Below the pieces are notes generated by a model that saw only the letters and a program-made list of their open reading frames with translations, was not told the origin of the DNA and did no database searches. From Bradyrhizobium sp. BR 10289 (GTDB lineage: Bacteria > Pseudomonadota > Alphaproteobacteria > Rhizobiales > Xanthobacteraceae), in contig NZ_JACOFR010000024.1 of the NCBI RefSeq assembly GCF_019455385.1, positions 39,869 to 103,868 on the forward strand: a DNA stretch of 64,000 nt, given 5' to 3'. Below, piece by piece: positions 33,711 to 42,702 of this stretch (positions are counted from its first letter, which is position 1; each line of letters begins with the position of its first letter). The position numbers and the translations under genes were made by a program.

Positions 33711-35069
33711 GTGAGAATGACCCTCATGGTGAAACCCGTCGGCAGGTTAGGTGACGTCACGCTGTCCGGGGATCGCAATCGACCGGCGCATTCGAATCGC
33801 CGGTCGTGGATGTCGGCCGCATTGTCGCTGGTACTGGCCGTCGCAATGCCGGCGTTCGCTTCGCCCGCATCCGCGGAGAAGCTCACGATCTGGAGCGGGT
33901 GGCCTGATCTCGCCCCGTTCTACAAGCGCGTCGGCGACCAGCTGAAGAGCAAATATCCGGATCTCGAAATCAGCGTCGAGGCGATAGCGCTCCGCGAGCA
34001 CGAGAAGCGGCTTGCACTGTCGCTTCCGTCGGGCGCGGCCGGTGACGTCATCGAGATGGAGGTCGAGGCGGCGCGCTATCTCGAGGCCGGCCTCATTCCG
34101 GAGCCGCCGGCGTCGATCGTCGATTTCGTCAAGGCCAATTACGACATGACGCGCGTGAAAACCGCGATGTACGACGGCAAGATCTACGGCGTGCCGCTGT
34201 TCCAGGGGCAGGGCGCGCTGTTCTACAACACCGAGATGTTCGCCAAGGCCGGCCTCGACGGTCCGCCCAAGACCATGGCCGACTACACCGCCTATGCGCA
34301 GAAGCTCGCGCAACGCGACGCTTCCGGCACCCCGACGGTGAGCGGGTGGAGCCTGCGTCTCAGCGGTGGCGGCTCGGGCATCGCGGAGAAGTATTGGACC
34401 ATCCTCTACAATCACGGTGGGACGCTGCTCGAGGAGAAGGGCGGAAAATGGCGCGCCGCCTATGCGAGCCCGGCCGGCCGCGCCGCGCTCAAGCAATATC
34501 TCGACAATGTCGTGGTCTACCGGACCGTGACGCCCGAGATGAAAGCGGACGCGGAAGCCTTCGAGCTCGGCCAGACCGCGATGTTCATTCGCGAGTCCTG
34601 GGTGATTGGCGATGTCGCCAAGAAGGCGCCCAATCTCAAATACGCCACGGCCCCTCTGCCCAAGGGCACGCTGATGGTCCCGGTCGATCTCTATGTCCCG
34701 AACAAGGGCGCGAAGAGCCAGATCGCCTGGGATTTCGTGCAGAAGGCCAACGAGCCGGAAAACCTGCTCTGGCTGCTCGAGAACACGGCCTGGGTCCCCA
34801 ATCGCAAGGGCCTGGACTACTCCGCCGTGCTCACGAAGATCCCGCAGCTCGGCGCCTTCGTGAATACGCCGTCCGACCACGTCTTCTTCACGGTCCCGGC
34901 GATCAGCCCGGCCAGTGAAATCCTCACCCGGCTTGCGGCGCGGCTGGAGAAGGCTTTCACCGACAAGTCGCTGGCCGGTAATGACGCCGCGATCGATGCG
35001 TTCCTGAAGTCCGCGGCTGAGGAAAGCGACAAGATCCTCGCGCGCGAAGATTTGCTGGCTAAACCCTAG
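33711..35069 (+). CDS. Carbohydrate ABC transporter substrate-binding protein
   Basis: A family 1 solute-binding protein of up to 452 residues. The hydrophobic signal (SAALSLVLAVAMPAFASPASA) begins only about residue 35, so the true start is uncertain: GTG 33711, ATG 33717, ATG 33726 or ATG 33810 are in frame, and the last would give a normal signal peptide. The mature part has EKLTIWSGWPDLAPFYKRVGDQLKSKYPDLEISV, YGVPLFQGQGALFYNTEMFAKAGLDGPPKT and the C-terminal FFTVPAISPASEILTRLAARLEKAF. It binds a sugar, probably an amino sugar given the shared operator with nagB. Confidence 0.88.
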   Translation: MRMTLMVKPVGRLGDVTLSGDRNRPAHSNRRSWMSAALSLVLAVAMPAFASPASAEKLTIWSGWPDLAPFYKRVGDQLKSKYPDLEISVEAIALREHEKRLALSLPSGAAGDVIEMEVEAARYLEAGLIPEPPASIVDFVKANYDMTRVKTAMYDGKIYGVPLFQGQGALFYNTEMFAKAGLDGPPKTMADYTAYAQKLAQRDASGTPTVSGWSLRLSGGGSGIAEKYWTILYNHGGTLLEEKGGKWRAAYASPAGRAALKQYLDNVVVYRTVTPEMKADAEAFELGQTAMFIRESWVIGDVAKKAPNLKYATAPLPKGTLMVPVDLYVPNKGAKSQIAWDFVQKANEPENLLWLLENTAWVPNRKGLDYSAVLTKIPQLGAFVNTPSDHVFFTVPAISPASEILTRLAARLEKAFTDKSLAGNDAAIDAFLKSAAEESDKILAREDLLAKP

Positions 35070-35133
35070 AGCTTCCGACAGCGACCCACTCAATCCAGGC
35101 GCCGGCCGCAGACCGGCGCTTGCCGGAGGATCG

Positions 35134-36021
35134 ATGCGCACCACGCCGAAATGGCTGTTTCCCGTTCTGGCGCTGCTTCCGGTCCTCGCCCTCTACGGCT
35201 GCATCCGCGTCTATCCGATCATCGAGACGCTGCGGCTCAGCCTGTTCCAGTGGAACATCATCTCGCGGCGCAAGCCGTTCGTCGGCTTCGCCAACTTCGT
35301 CGAGCTTGCAGGCGACCCGCTGTTTCTCGAAGCGATCTTCAACACCACCATCATCGCCTTCAGCGTCGTGGCGATCACCATTCCGGTTGCGCTCGCACTG
35401 GCCGCGTTGATCAATACAAGGCAGGGGCTGCGGCGCAGCGGCGTCTATGAGGCCTCGGTATTCCTGCCGCACGTCGTCTCGCTGGTGCCGGCGGCGATGG
35501 CCTGGAAATGGATTTTCGACGCAAGGCTCGGACCTCTCAACGCCCTGATCGGCCTTGTTGGAATTCCAGCCCAGTCATGGCTGTTCGATCCTGTACTATC
35601 GCTCATCTGCCTGATCGTGCTCTGCTCCTGGCAGGCGATCGGCTATGCAGTCCTGATCTTCCTGGTCGGACTGAAGAACGTTCCGGAGGCGCTCTACGAG
35701 GCCGCGCGCCTCGATGGCGCCTCGTCGATTCAGGCCTTCCGCTACATCGCGGTGCCGCTGCTCAAGCCCGTCATGCTGTACGTGTCGGTGATCACGCTGA
35801 TCTCGTCCTACAACATCTATGCGCAGGCCTTCGTGCTGGCCTCCGACGTTCAGGGCGCGCCGGGGCATCTCGTCCGCGTGCTCGTCCTCGACATGCTCGA
35901 AAACAGCTTTCGCAATTACCGGGTGGGCTATGCCGCCGCCGAAGCCGTCGTGCTGCTCGTCATCGTCCTCATCCTGACCGCCGCGCAGTTCAGGCTGTTC
36001 CGTGACCGGAGCCGCGCATGA
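35134..36021 (+). CDS. Carbohydrate ABC transporter permease (MalF/UgpA type)
   Basis: A 295-residue permease with six predicted membrane segments and the EAA loop VPEALYEAARLDGASSIQAFRYIAVPLLKPVML. FLPHVVSLVPAAMAWKWIFDARLGPLNALIGLVG is typical of CUT1 permeases. Its stop overlaps the next permease start (ATGA). It probably imports the amino sugar handled by nagA and nagB. Confidence 0.93.
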   Translation: MRTTPKWLFPVLALLPVLALYGCIRVYPIIETLRLSLFQWNIISRRKPFVGFANFVELAGDPLFLEAIFNTTIIAFSVVAITIPVALALAALINTRQGLRRSGVYEASVFLPHVVSLVPAAMAWKWIFDARLGPLNALIGLVGIPAQSWLFDPVLSLICLIVLCSWQAIGYAVLIFLVGLKNVPEALYEAARLDGASSIQAFRYIAVPLLKPVMLYVSVITLISSYNIYAQAFVLASDVQGAPGHLVRVLVLDMLENSFRNYRVGYAAAEAVVLLVIVLILTAAQFRLFRDRSRA

Positions 36022-36878
36022 GCGAGCACGAACGCGAGCATCCGTCCGTCGTCGGCCAGAGCGGAGCCGTCGGCCTCGTCATCGACATCGTTCTTGGCGC
36101 CGTCAGCCTGATGATGCTTTTGCCGCTGGTCTTCCTGATCAGCAACGCGTTCAAGACGCCGCCGGAGCTCCTGGCCTGGCCACCGACGGTGATCCCGCAC
36201 CAGCCGACGCTGGAGAACATCGTCAGCGTGCTCGGTGAAACGCCGCTGTTTCGCTGGATCGGCAATTCGCTGGTCTTCGCGACGCTCTCGACCGCGAGCA
36301 TCGTCTCCACATCGGCGATCGCCGGTTATGTGCTCGGCAAGTTCGACCTGCCGGGGATCCCCGTCATCTTCGGCATCATCATCGCGACGGCGGTCGTCCC
36401 CTTCGAAGTCTACATGATCCCGCTCTACCTCAACGTCCAGGCGGCCGGACTGCTCAACACCTGGCCCGGACTGCTGATCGGCTATCTCATCATGAGCTTC
36501 GGCATCTTCCTGGTGCGGCAATATGTGATGACCTCGATCCCCGACGAACTGCTGGAGGCGGCGCGGGTGGATGGCGCGGGGGAAACCTGGATCTTCCTGC
36601 GGATCGTGCTGCCGCTGATGCGTGGCCCGCTCGGCGCGCTCGCCGTGCTGGCGTTCTTTCAGGCGTGGACGGCCTTCGCGTGGCCGCTCGTCGTCATGAC
36701 CAACAAGGAGACCTACACCCTCGAGGTAGGGCTCGCGCTGTTTCAGACCGGTTTCACCGTGGATATCGGCCGCCTCAGCGCGGCCGCCGCGCTGGCGCTG
36801 GTCCCGAGTGCGCTGTTCTTCTCGCTGATGCGCCGGAATTTCGTGCGCGGCGTGGCCGCAAGCGGCCTGAAGGAGTGA
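36018..36878 (+). CDS. Carbohydrate ABC transporter permease (MalG/UgpE type)
   Basis: A 286-residue partner permease with the loop IPDELLEAARVDGAGETWIFLRIVLPLMRGPLGALAVLAFFQAWTAFAWPLVV, the CUT1 MalG signature, and the N-terminal PLVFLISNAFKTPPELLAWPPTVIP. No ATPase gene follows, so the system must borrow an ATPase encoded elsewhere, as some CUT1 importers do. Confidence 0.93.
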   Translation: MSEHEREHPSVVGQSGAVGLVIDIVLGAVSLMMLLPLVFLISNAFKTPPELLAWPPTVIPHQPTLENIVSVLGETPLFRWIGNSLVFATLSTASIVSTSAIAGYVLGKFDLPGIPVIFGIIIATAVVPFEVYMIPLYLNVQAAGLLNTWPGLLIGYLIMSFGIFLVRQYVMTSIPDELLEAARVDGAGETWIFLRIVLPLMRGPLGALAVLAFFQAWTAFAWPLVVMTNKETYTLEVGLALFQTGFTVDIGRLSAAAALALVPSALFFSLMRRNFVRGVAASGLKE

Positions 36879-36960
36879 TGTCGCGCGGCACGGCCAATTT
36901 TTTGGGACACACATCGCCGATCACGAGTATATCGAACCTGCACGCCAAACGAGGACGACG

Positions 36961-37737
36961 ATGACTCTGATCGATATGAACTGCGACATGGGCGAAGGTT
37001 TTGGCGTCTACACGCTCGGTGACGATTCCGAAATGCTGCGCACCGTCACCTCGGCCAACATCGCCTGCGGCTTTCATGCCGGCGACCCGCTGGTGATGCA
37101 TCGCACCTTGACCGAGGCGAAGGCCAATGGCGTGCAGGCCGGCGCGCATCCCGGCTTCCTCGATCTCTGGGGCTTTGGCCGCAGGCCGATTCAGGGCGAG
37201 CGGCCCGCCGACATCGAGAAGATCGTACTTTATCAGATCGGCGCACTGATGGCGCTGGCCTCCGACGCCGGCCACGTCGTCCGCCACGTCAAGACCCACG
37301 GCGCGCTCGGCAACATCGCAGCGGAAGATCGCGATCTCGCCGAAGCCGTGGCGCGCGCGATCCGCACCATCGATCGCAATCTGATCTTCGTGGTGATGCC
37401 CGGCCAGGAGACGGAGCGGGCCGGCGAGAAGTTCGGCCTGCCGCTGGTCCGCGAGATCTATGCCGATCGCGCCTATGCCGACAATGGCAATCTGGTGTCG
37501 CGCCGTCTCGCCGGGTCCGTCATTCACGATGCCGAGGTCGCGTCCGAGCGGGTCGTTCGTATGATCGAGGACCGCGCCATCATCTGCCTGTCGGGAACGA
37601 AATTGCCGACCCGCATCGACAGCGTCTGCGTCCACGGCGACACGCCGGGCGCGGTCGCGATGGCGCAGCGCCTGAAGGCGCGTCTTGCAGCGGCAGGCGT
37701 AACGCTGGCCCCGATGGCGAAGGTCATCGGCGCCTGA
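36961..37737 (+). CDS. pxpA: LamB/YcsF family protein, 5-oxoprolinase subunit A-like
   Basis: A 258-residue protein with the family opening DMNCDMGEGFGVYTLGDDSEMLRTVTSANIACGFHAGDP, then GAHPGFLDLWGFGRR and VCVHGDTPGAVAMAQRLKARL. PxpA acts with PxpB and PxpC in ATP-dependent cleavage of 5-oxoproline; many homologues stand alone with unknown substrate, and no pxpB or pxpC is seen here. AACGAGGACGACG precedes the ATG. It is 82 bp after the sugar permease, so it could be part of that operon or separate. Confidence 0.85.
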   Translation: MTLIDMNCDMGEGFGVYTLGDDSEMLRTVTSANIACGFHAGDPLVMHRTLTEAKANGVQAGAHPGFLDLWGFGRRPIQGERPADIEKIVLYQIGALMALASDAGHVVRHVKTHGALGNIAAEDRDLAEAVARAIRTIDRNLIFVVMPGQETERAGEKFGLPLVREIYADRAYADNGNLVSRRLAGSVIHDAEVASERVVRMIEDRAIICLSGTKLPTRIDSVCVHGDTPGAVAMAQRLKARLAAAGVTLAPMAKVIGA

Positions 37738-37758
37738 TCGCTTGCCGGCCGGATGAGG

Positions 37759-39156
37759 CTAGACGTGGATCGCGTGGCCGAGCGCCTTGAAGGCGGCCTC
37801 CTGAATGGCCTCGCCGAGCGTCGGATGCGCGTGGATCGTGCCGGCGATGTCCTGCAGGACCGCGCCCATCTCGATTGCGAGGCCGAACGCGGCGGACAGC
37901 TCCGAGACGCCCTGTCCGACCGCCTGGATGCCGATCACCTGCTGATTGTCGGCCCTGGCGACGATGCGCACGTAGCCGGCCTCGCCATGGCGCGTCATCG
38001 CCCGGCCATTAGCTGCAAAGGGGAACTGCCCGACCTTGATCGTGATGCCGGCCTCGCGCGCCTCATCCGGTGACAGACCCGCCGAGACGATCTCGGGATC
38101 GGTGAAGCAGATCGCAGGGATGCAGCGCTTGTCCCAGGCGCGAGGCAGGCCGGCGGCGATCTCCGCCACCATCTCGCCCTGCGCCATGGCGCGGTGGGCC
38201 AGCATCGGCTCGCCCGTGACATCGCCGATCGCATAGATGCCGCGCATCGAGGTCTCGCAATGCTGGCCGATGCGAATGAACCGGCCGTCCATGTCGAGCA
38301 CGAGCTGCTCCAGCCCCAAATTGGCCATGACCGGCGCGCGCCCGACCGTGACGAGAATCTTGTCGGCTGCGAGACTTCGCTCCTGACCATCCGCCGCCTC
38401 GACGCGCAATCCGTCTCCCTGTGCGGTCGGGCCGAGTGCCTTGGCGCCGGTCAGCACCTCAATACCGAGCGCGGCGAGGCGTCTTGCGATCTGCGCCGTC
38501 AACTCGGAATCGTAGAGCGGCAGGGTGTTGTCCTGCGCCTCGACCACCGACACCTTGCTTCCTAGCTTGGCGAATGCGGTCCCGAGCTCGAGCCCGATAT
38601 AGCCGCCACCGACGACCACGAGGGACTTTGGCACCTCCGAGAGCGACAGCGCGCCGGTCGAGGAGATGACCCTGCCGCCGAACGGCAGCGACGGCAGCTC
38701 GACCGGCGCGGAGCCGGTCGCGATCACCACCGTTTCCGCCTTGATCGTCTTCGAACCGGTCTCGGTCTCGACGACGATCGTCTTCCCGTCTTGAAAGCGT
38801 GCATGACCTTGGACGATCTTGACCTTAGCCTTGCGCAGCAGTGCGGCGACGCCGTTGTTCAGCCGCTGGACGATGCCGTCCTTCCAGGCGATCGCCTGCT
38901 TGAAGTCCAGCGCGGGCTGCGCCGCCGTCAGGCCGAACGGCGTCTTGCCGTTCGCGGCCTCGGTCAGCTTCTCGAATTCCTCGGCGACGTGGATCATCGC
39001 CTTGGAAGGAATGCAGCCGACGTTCAAGCAGCTTCCGCCGAGCTTGCCGCGTTCGACGAGGACAGTGTCGAGGCCGAGCTGGCCGGCGCGGATCGCGCAG
39101 ACATAGCCGCCGGGTCCGCCACCGATGACGACGAGCTGACAGGTGATTTCGGTCAT
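37759..39156 (-). CDS. lpdA: Dihydrolipoyl dehydrogenase (E3)
   Basis: A 465-residue flavin disulfide reductase. GGGPGGYVCAIRAGQLG binds FAD, GGSCLNVGCIPSKAMIH carries the redox cysteines, VVGGGYIGLELGTAFAKLGSKVSVVEAQD binds NAD, and HAHPTLGEAIQEAAFKALG at the C-terminus holds the His-Glu active-site pair. It reoxidises the lipoyl group of the E2 encoded 13 bp upstream, as the E3 of the branched-chain 2-oxoacid dehydrogenase complex. It is last in the operon. Confidence 0.95.
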   Translation of the reverse strand: MTEITCQLVVIGGGPGGYVCAIRAGQLGLDTVLVERGKLGGSCLNVGCIPSKAMIHVAEEFEKLTEAANGKTPFGLTAAQPALDFKQAIAWKDGIVQRLNNGVAALLRKAKVKIVQGHARFQDGKTIVVETETGSKTIKAETVVIATGSAPVELPSLPFGGRVISSTGALSLSEVPKSLVVVGGGYIGLELGTAFAKLGSKVSVVEAQDNTLPLYDSELTAQIARRLAALGIEVLTGAKALGPTAQGDGLRVEAADGQERSLAADKILVTVGRAPVMANLGLEQLVLDMDGRFIRIGQHCETSMRGIYAIGDVTGEPMLAHRAMAQGEMVAEIAAGLPRAWDKRCIPAICFTDPEIVSAGLSPDEAREAGITIKVGQFPFAANGRAMTRHGEAGYVRIVARADNQQVIGIQAVGQGVSELSAAFGLAIEMGAVLQDIAGTIHAHPTLGEAIQEAAFKALGHAIHV

Positions 39157-39169
39157 GGCTTGTTCCGCC

Positions 39170-40450
39170 TCAGGGATCGACGAAGATCGTCGCCGGGTTC
39201 TCCAGCAGCTCCTTGAGCCGCTGCACGAAGATGGCGGCGTCCCATCCGTCGATGACGCGATGATCGAAGCTGGAGGAGAGGTTCATCACCTTGCACGGCA
39301 CGAACTGCGCGCCGTCCCAGAGCGGACGTATCGCGATCTTGTTGACGCCGACGATGGCGACCTCGGGATGGTTGATGACAGGCGTGGTCGCGAGCCCACC
39401 AAGGGCGCCGAGCGAGGTGATGGTGATGGTGGAGCCGGTCAGCTCCTCGCGCGTCGCGGTGCCCTCGCGGGCGCGCTGGGCGAGACGGTTCAGCTCGAGG
39501 CTGCAATCCCTGAGGTCGCGCGCCTCCGCATGCTTCACCACCGGCACGACGAGGCCCGACGGGGTCTGGGTCGCGATGCCGATATGGATGCCGGCATGTT
39601 GATGGACGATGCCGGCCTCGTCGTCATAGAGCGCGTTCAGGGCGGGCTGCTCAGTGAGCGCCTTGACCATGGCGCGCATCAGGAAGGGCAGCAGCGTCAG
39701 CTTCGGTTGCTCCGGCACCGGCTTCTTGTTGAGCGTCGCGCGCAGCTCTTCCAGCGGGGAGACGTTGACCTCCTCGATGATGGTGATGTGCGGGATGCGA
39801 GATTTCGACAGCGCCATCTTCTCGGCAATGCGGCGGCGCAGGCCCACCACCTTCACGTCGGTGACGGCCGTCTTCGGGCTCATGCCGCGGCCATGGCGAG
39901 GTACCGGCCCGCGCGACAGGAAGGCGTCGATGTCGTCGTGGGTGATGCGGCCGGCGGGGCCGGTGCCGTGGACCTGGCGCAGGTCGATGCCGGCTTCCCG
40001 CGCCCTGAGGCGGATGGCGGGCGATGCCGTCGGCTTCTCGCCTGGCGCGCGGCGGACCTCAGGCGCGGTCGCCGGTCGCGGGGGCTCGTTGGTGACGGGA
40101 CGGACGCGCGCAGGAGCGGATGGCGCAGCAGTTTCGGCCTTCGTCGCAGCCGTTGGTGCCGCAACGTTCTTCGCTGGCGCCTCGTCTTCGAGCTCCGTGG
40201 CATCATCGCCGGCGACCTTGAGCTTCACGAGCGTCGAGCCGATCGCGACCGCTTCACCGATCTGGGCGCCGACCCAGCTGATCTCGCCCGCGAGCGGCGA
40301 GGGAATCTCGACCGAGGCCTTGTCGGTCATAACGGTGGCGAGCAGATCGTCCTCGCGAACGAGATCGCCCACCTTGACGTGCCATTCGACCAGCTCGGCT
40401 TCGGCAATGCCTTCGCCGATATCAGGAAGCCTGACGCTGCGCTCGCCCAT
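39170..40450 (-). CDS. bkdB: Branched-chain 2-oxoacid dehydrogenase E2 (dihydrolipoyl acyltransferase)
   Basis: A 426-residue E2. A single lipoyl domain (residues 1-75; DKASVEIPSPLAGEI with the lipoylated Lys), a Pro/Ala-rich linker, an E3-binding domain near residues 145-180 (ASPAIRLRAREAGIDLRQVHGTGPAGRITHDDIDAFL) and the catalytic acyltransferase domain ending SSFDHRVIDGWDAAIFVQRLK with the HxxxDG motif. The start shares one base with the E1 beta stop (TGATG). The gene order matches bkd operons, favouring branched-chain over pyruvate substrate. Confidence 0.93.
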   Translation of the reverse strand: MGERSVRLPDIGEGIAEAELVEWHVKVGDLVREDDLLATVMTDKASVEIPSPLAGEISWVGAQIGEAVAIGSTLVKLKVAGDDATELEDEAPAKNVAAPTAATKAETAAPSAPARVRPVTNEPPRPATAPEVRRAPGEKPTASPAIRLRAREAGIDLRQVHGTGPAGRITHDDIDAFLSRGPVPRHGRGMSPKTAVTDVKVVGLRRRIAEKMALSKSRIPHITIIEEVNVSPLEELRATLNKKPVPEQPKLTLLPFLMRAMVKALTEQPALNALYDDEAGIVHQHAGIHIGIATQTPSGLVVPVVKHAEARDLRDCSLELNRLAQRAREGTATREELTGSTITITSLGALGGLATTPVINHPEVAIVGVNKIAIRPLWDGAQFVPCKVMNLSSSFDHRVIDGWDAAIFVQRLKELLENPATIFVDP

Positions 40451-41466
40451 CAGCCTGCCTCCATGATGTTGCGCAGCGCTTGTCCTAGTCTCGCGGGGCC
40501 GGGGAAATAGTCCCATTCCTGCGCATGCGGATAGGGCGTGTCCCAGCCCGTGACGCGCATCACCGGCGCTTCGAGATGATAGAAGCAGTGCTCCTGGACC
40601 AGTGCCGTGAGCTCCGCACCGAAGCCGGAGGTCAGCGTTGCCTCGTGCACCACGATACAGCGGCCGGTCTTGGCGACGGATGCGGCGATGGTCTCGAGAT
40701 CGAGCGGAAGCAGCGTGCGCAGGTCGATCACCTCGGCGTCGACACCGGTCTCCTCGACCGCGGCGAGGGCGACGTGAACCATGGTGCCATAGGCGAGCAC
40801 GGTGACGGACTCGCCCGTGCGCCGCGTCACCGCCTTGCCAAGCGGCGTGGCGTAGTGGCCTTCCGGCACTTCGGAGAGCTCATGTTTGGCCCATGCGGTG
40901 ACGGGGCGGTCGTGATGACCGTCGAACGGGCCGTTGTAGAGCCGCTTCGGCTCCAGGAAGATGACGGGGTCCGGATCCTCGATCGCTGCGATCAGCAGGC
41001 CCTTCGCGTCATGGGGATTGGACGGCACCACGGTCTTCAGCCCCGCGACATGCGTGAACAGCGCCTCGGGGCTCTGGCTGTGCGTCTGCCCGCCGAAGAT
41101 GCCGCCGCCGGTGGGCATGCGGATGACGAGCGGACAGGTGAAGTCGCCGGCCGAGCGATAGCGCAGGCGCGCCGCTTCCGAGACGATCTGGTCATAGGCC
41201 GGATACATGTAGTCGGCGAATTGCAGCTCGACGCAGGGGCGCAGGCCATAGGCGGCCATGCCGATCGCGGTGCCGACGATGCCGCATTCGCTGATCGGCG
41301 CATCGAAGCAGCGCGAGACTCCGTATTTCTGCTGTAGGCCCTGCGTGCAGCGGAACACGCCGCCGAAGAAGCCGACGTCTTCGCCATAGACCACGACGTC
41401 GTCATTGCGTTGCATCGACACGTCGAGTGCCGAGCGGATCGCCTCGATCATCGTCATGCGCGGCAC
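40450..41466 (-). CDS. bkdA2: Branched-chain 2-oxoacid dehydrogenase E1 beta
   Basis: A 338-residue transketolase-like beta subunit: YGEDVGFFGGVFRCTQGLQQKYG with the TPP-contacting Glu, DAPISECGIVGTAIGMAAYGLRP, IRMPTGGGIFGGQTHSQSPEALFTHVAGLKTVVPSNPHDAKGLL, and VIDLRTLLPLDLETI and HEATLTSGFGAEL in the C-terminal domain. It forms an alpha2beta2 enzyme with the E1 alpha gene three bases upstream. ATG 41466 is used; ATG 41457 is also in frame. Confidence 0.94.
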   Translation of the reverse strand: MPRMTMIEAIRSALDVSMQRNDDVVVYGEDVGFFGGVFRCTQGLQQKYGVSRCFDAPISECGIVGTAIGMAAYGLRPCVELQFADYMYPAYDQIVSEAARLRYRSAGDFTCPLVIRMPTGGGIFGGQTHSQSPEALFTHVAGLKTVVPSNPHDAKGLLIAAIEDPDPVIFLEPKRLYNGPFDGHHDRPVTAWAKHELSEVPEGHYATPLGKAVTRRTGESVTVLAYGTMVHVALAAVEETGVDAEVIDLRTLLPLDLETIAASVAKTGRCIVVHEATLTSGFGAELTALVQEHCFYHLEAPVMRVTGWDTPYPHAQEWDYFPGPARLGQALRNIMEAG

Positions 41467-41469
41467 GGC

Positions 41470-42702
41470 TCAAACTCCGATCTGCTGGCGCTGGCGCCGC
41501 AGATGCGGCGGGAGCTCGGCGTAGACGTCCTCGAAGATGTCGCGGGCCGACGGCTTGCTGCCCGAGTGCAGCGTGCCAAAGCTCTCGGCCTCCTTCTGCG
41601 CGGCGATAATCTCGGCCAAAATCTCGGCCTCGGCCTGCTTGTGGCGCTCTTCCGACCAGGCGCCCGCTGCGATGAGATGCTGCTTGAGCCGGATCACGGG
41701 ATCGCCGAGTGGCCACTCCTCGGATTCGTGCTTGGGACGGTAGGCGGACGGATCATCCGAGGTCGAATGTGCGCCGGCGCGGTAGGTGACGTATTCGATC
41801 AGCGTCGGCCCGAGGTTGAGCCGCGCCCGCTCGATGGCCCATTTCGCCACCGCATAGGTGGCAAGATAGTCGTTGCCGTCGACTCTCAGCGCGGGAATGC
41901 CGAAGCCGAGCCCACGCGCGGCGAAGGTGCCGGAGCCGCCGCGCGCGATGCCCTGGAAGGTCGAGATCGCCCATTGATTGTTGACGACGTTGAGGACGAC
42001 GGGCGCCTTGTAGGTCGAGGCGAACACCAGCGCGGCGTGGAAATCCGACTCGGCGGTCGAGCCGTCGCCGATCCAGGCGGCGGCGATGCGGCTGTCGCCC
42101 TTGATCGCGGAAGCCATCGCCCAGCCGACGGCCTGGACGAACTGGGTGGCGAGATTGCCTGATATCGTGAAGAAGCCGTGCTTGCGCGACGAGTAGAACA
42201 CCGGAAGCTGGCGTCCCTTCATCGGGTCGTTCGCATTGGAATAGATCTGGCACATCATGTCGACCAGCGGATAATCGTGCGCGATCAGAAGGCCGGCCTG
42301 GCGGTAGGTCGGGAAGTTCATGTCGTCGGGGCCGAGCGCGATGCGGAAGGCGCAGCTCACCGCTTCCTCGCCGGTGTGCTGCATGTAGAAGGAGGTCTTG
42401 CCCTGGCGCTGCGCCATCTGCATGCGTGCGTCGAACGTACGCAGCGTCATCATGTGACGGAGGCCGGCGACCAGCTCGTCCTTGGAAAGGTCAGGCACCC
42501 ATGGCCCGATCGGCTGTCCCTCGTGATCGAGCACGCGGATGATCGAGTAGGCGAGATCACGAATCTCTTCGGGCGCCACATCGACCGGCGGCCGTCGCAC
42601 CGAGCCTGCCTTCGGAATCGAGACGCCGGAGAAGTCCGGCTTGCCCCCGGGCCGGCTTGCCGGCTCCGGAACGTGAAAGCGAAGGGGTGTCGGGCTGGTC
42701 AT
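41470..42702 (-). CDS. bkdA1: Branched-chain 2-oxoacid dehydrogenase E1 alpha
   Basis: A 410-residue thiamine diphosphate enzyme. An N-terminal Pro-rich extension typical of bacterial BCKDH alpha is followed by RTFDARMQMAQRQGKTSFYMQHTGEEAV and the TPP motif GDGSTAESDFHAALVFASTYKAPVVLNVVNNQWAIS. YRAGAHSTSDDPSAYRP is the phosphorylation-loop region of the family. It decarboxylates 2-oxo acids from Val, Leu and Ile. ATG 42702 overlaps the stop of the small ACT-like gene (ATGA), so the two are coupled. Confidence 0.95.
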   Translation of the reverse strand: MTSPTPLRFHVPEPASRPGGKPDFSGVSIPKAGSVRRPPVDVAPEEIRDLAYSIIRVLDHEGQPIGPWVPDLSKDELVAGLRHMMTLRTFDARMQMAQRQGKTSFYMQHTGEEAVSCAFRIALGPDDMNFPTYRQAGLLIAHDYPLVDMMCQIYSNANDPMKGRQLPVFYSSRKHGFFTISGNLATQFVQAVGWAMASAIKGDSRIAAAWIGDGSTAESDFHAALVFASTYKAPVVLNVVNNQWAISTFQGIARGGSGTFAARGLGFGIPALRVDGNDYLATYAVAKWAIERARLNLGPTLIEYVTYRAGAHSTSDDPSAYRPKHESEEWPLGDPVIRLKQHLIAAGAWSEERHKQAEAEILAEIIAAQKEAESFGTLHSGSKPSARDIFEDVYAELPPHLRRQRQQIGV

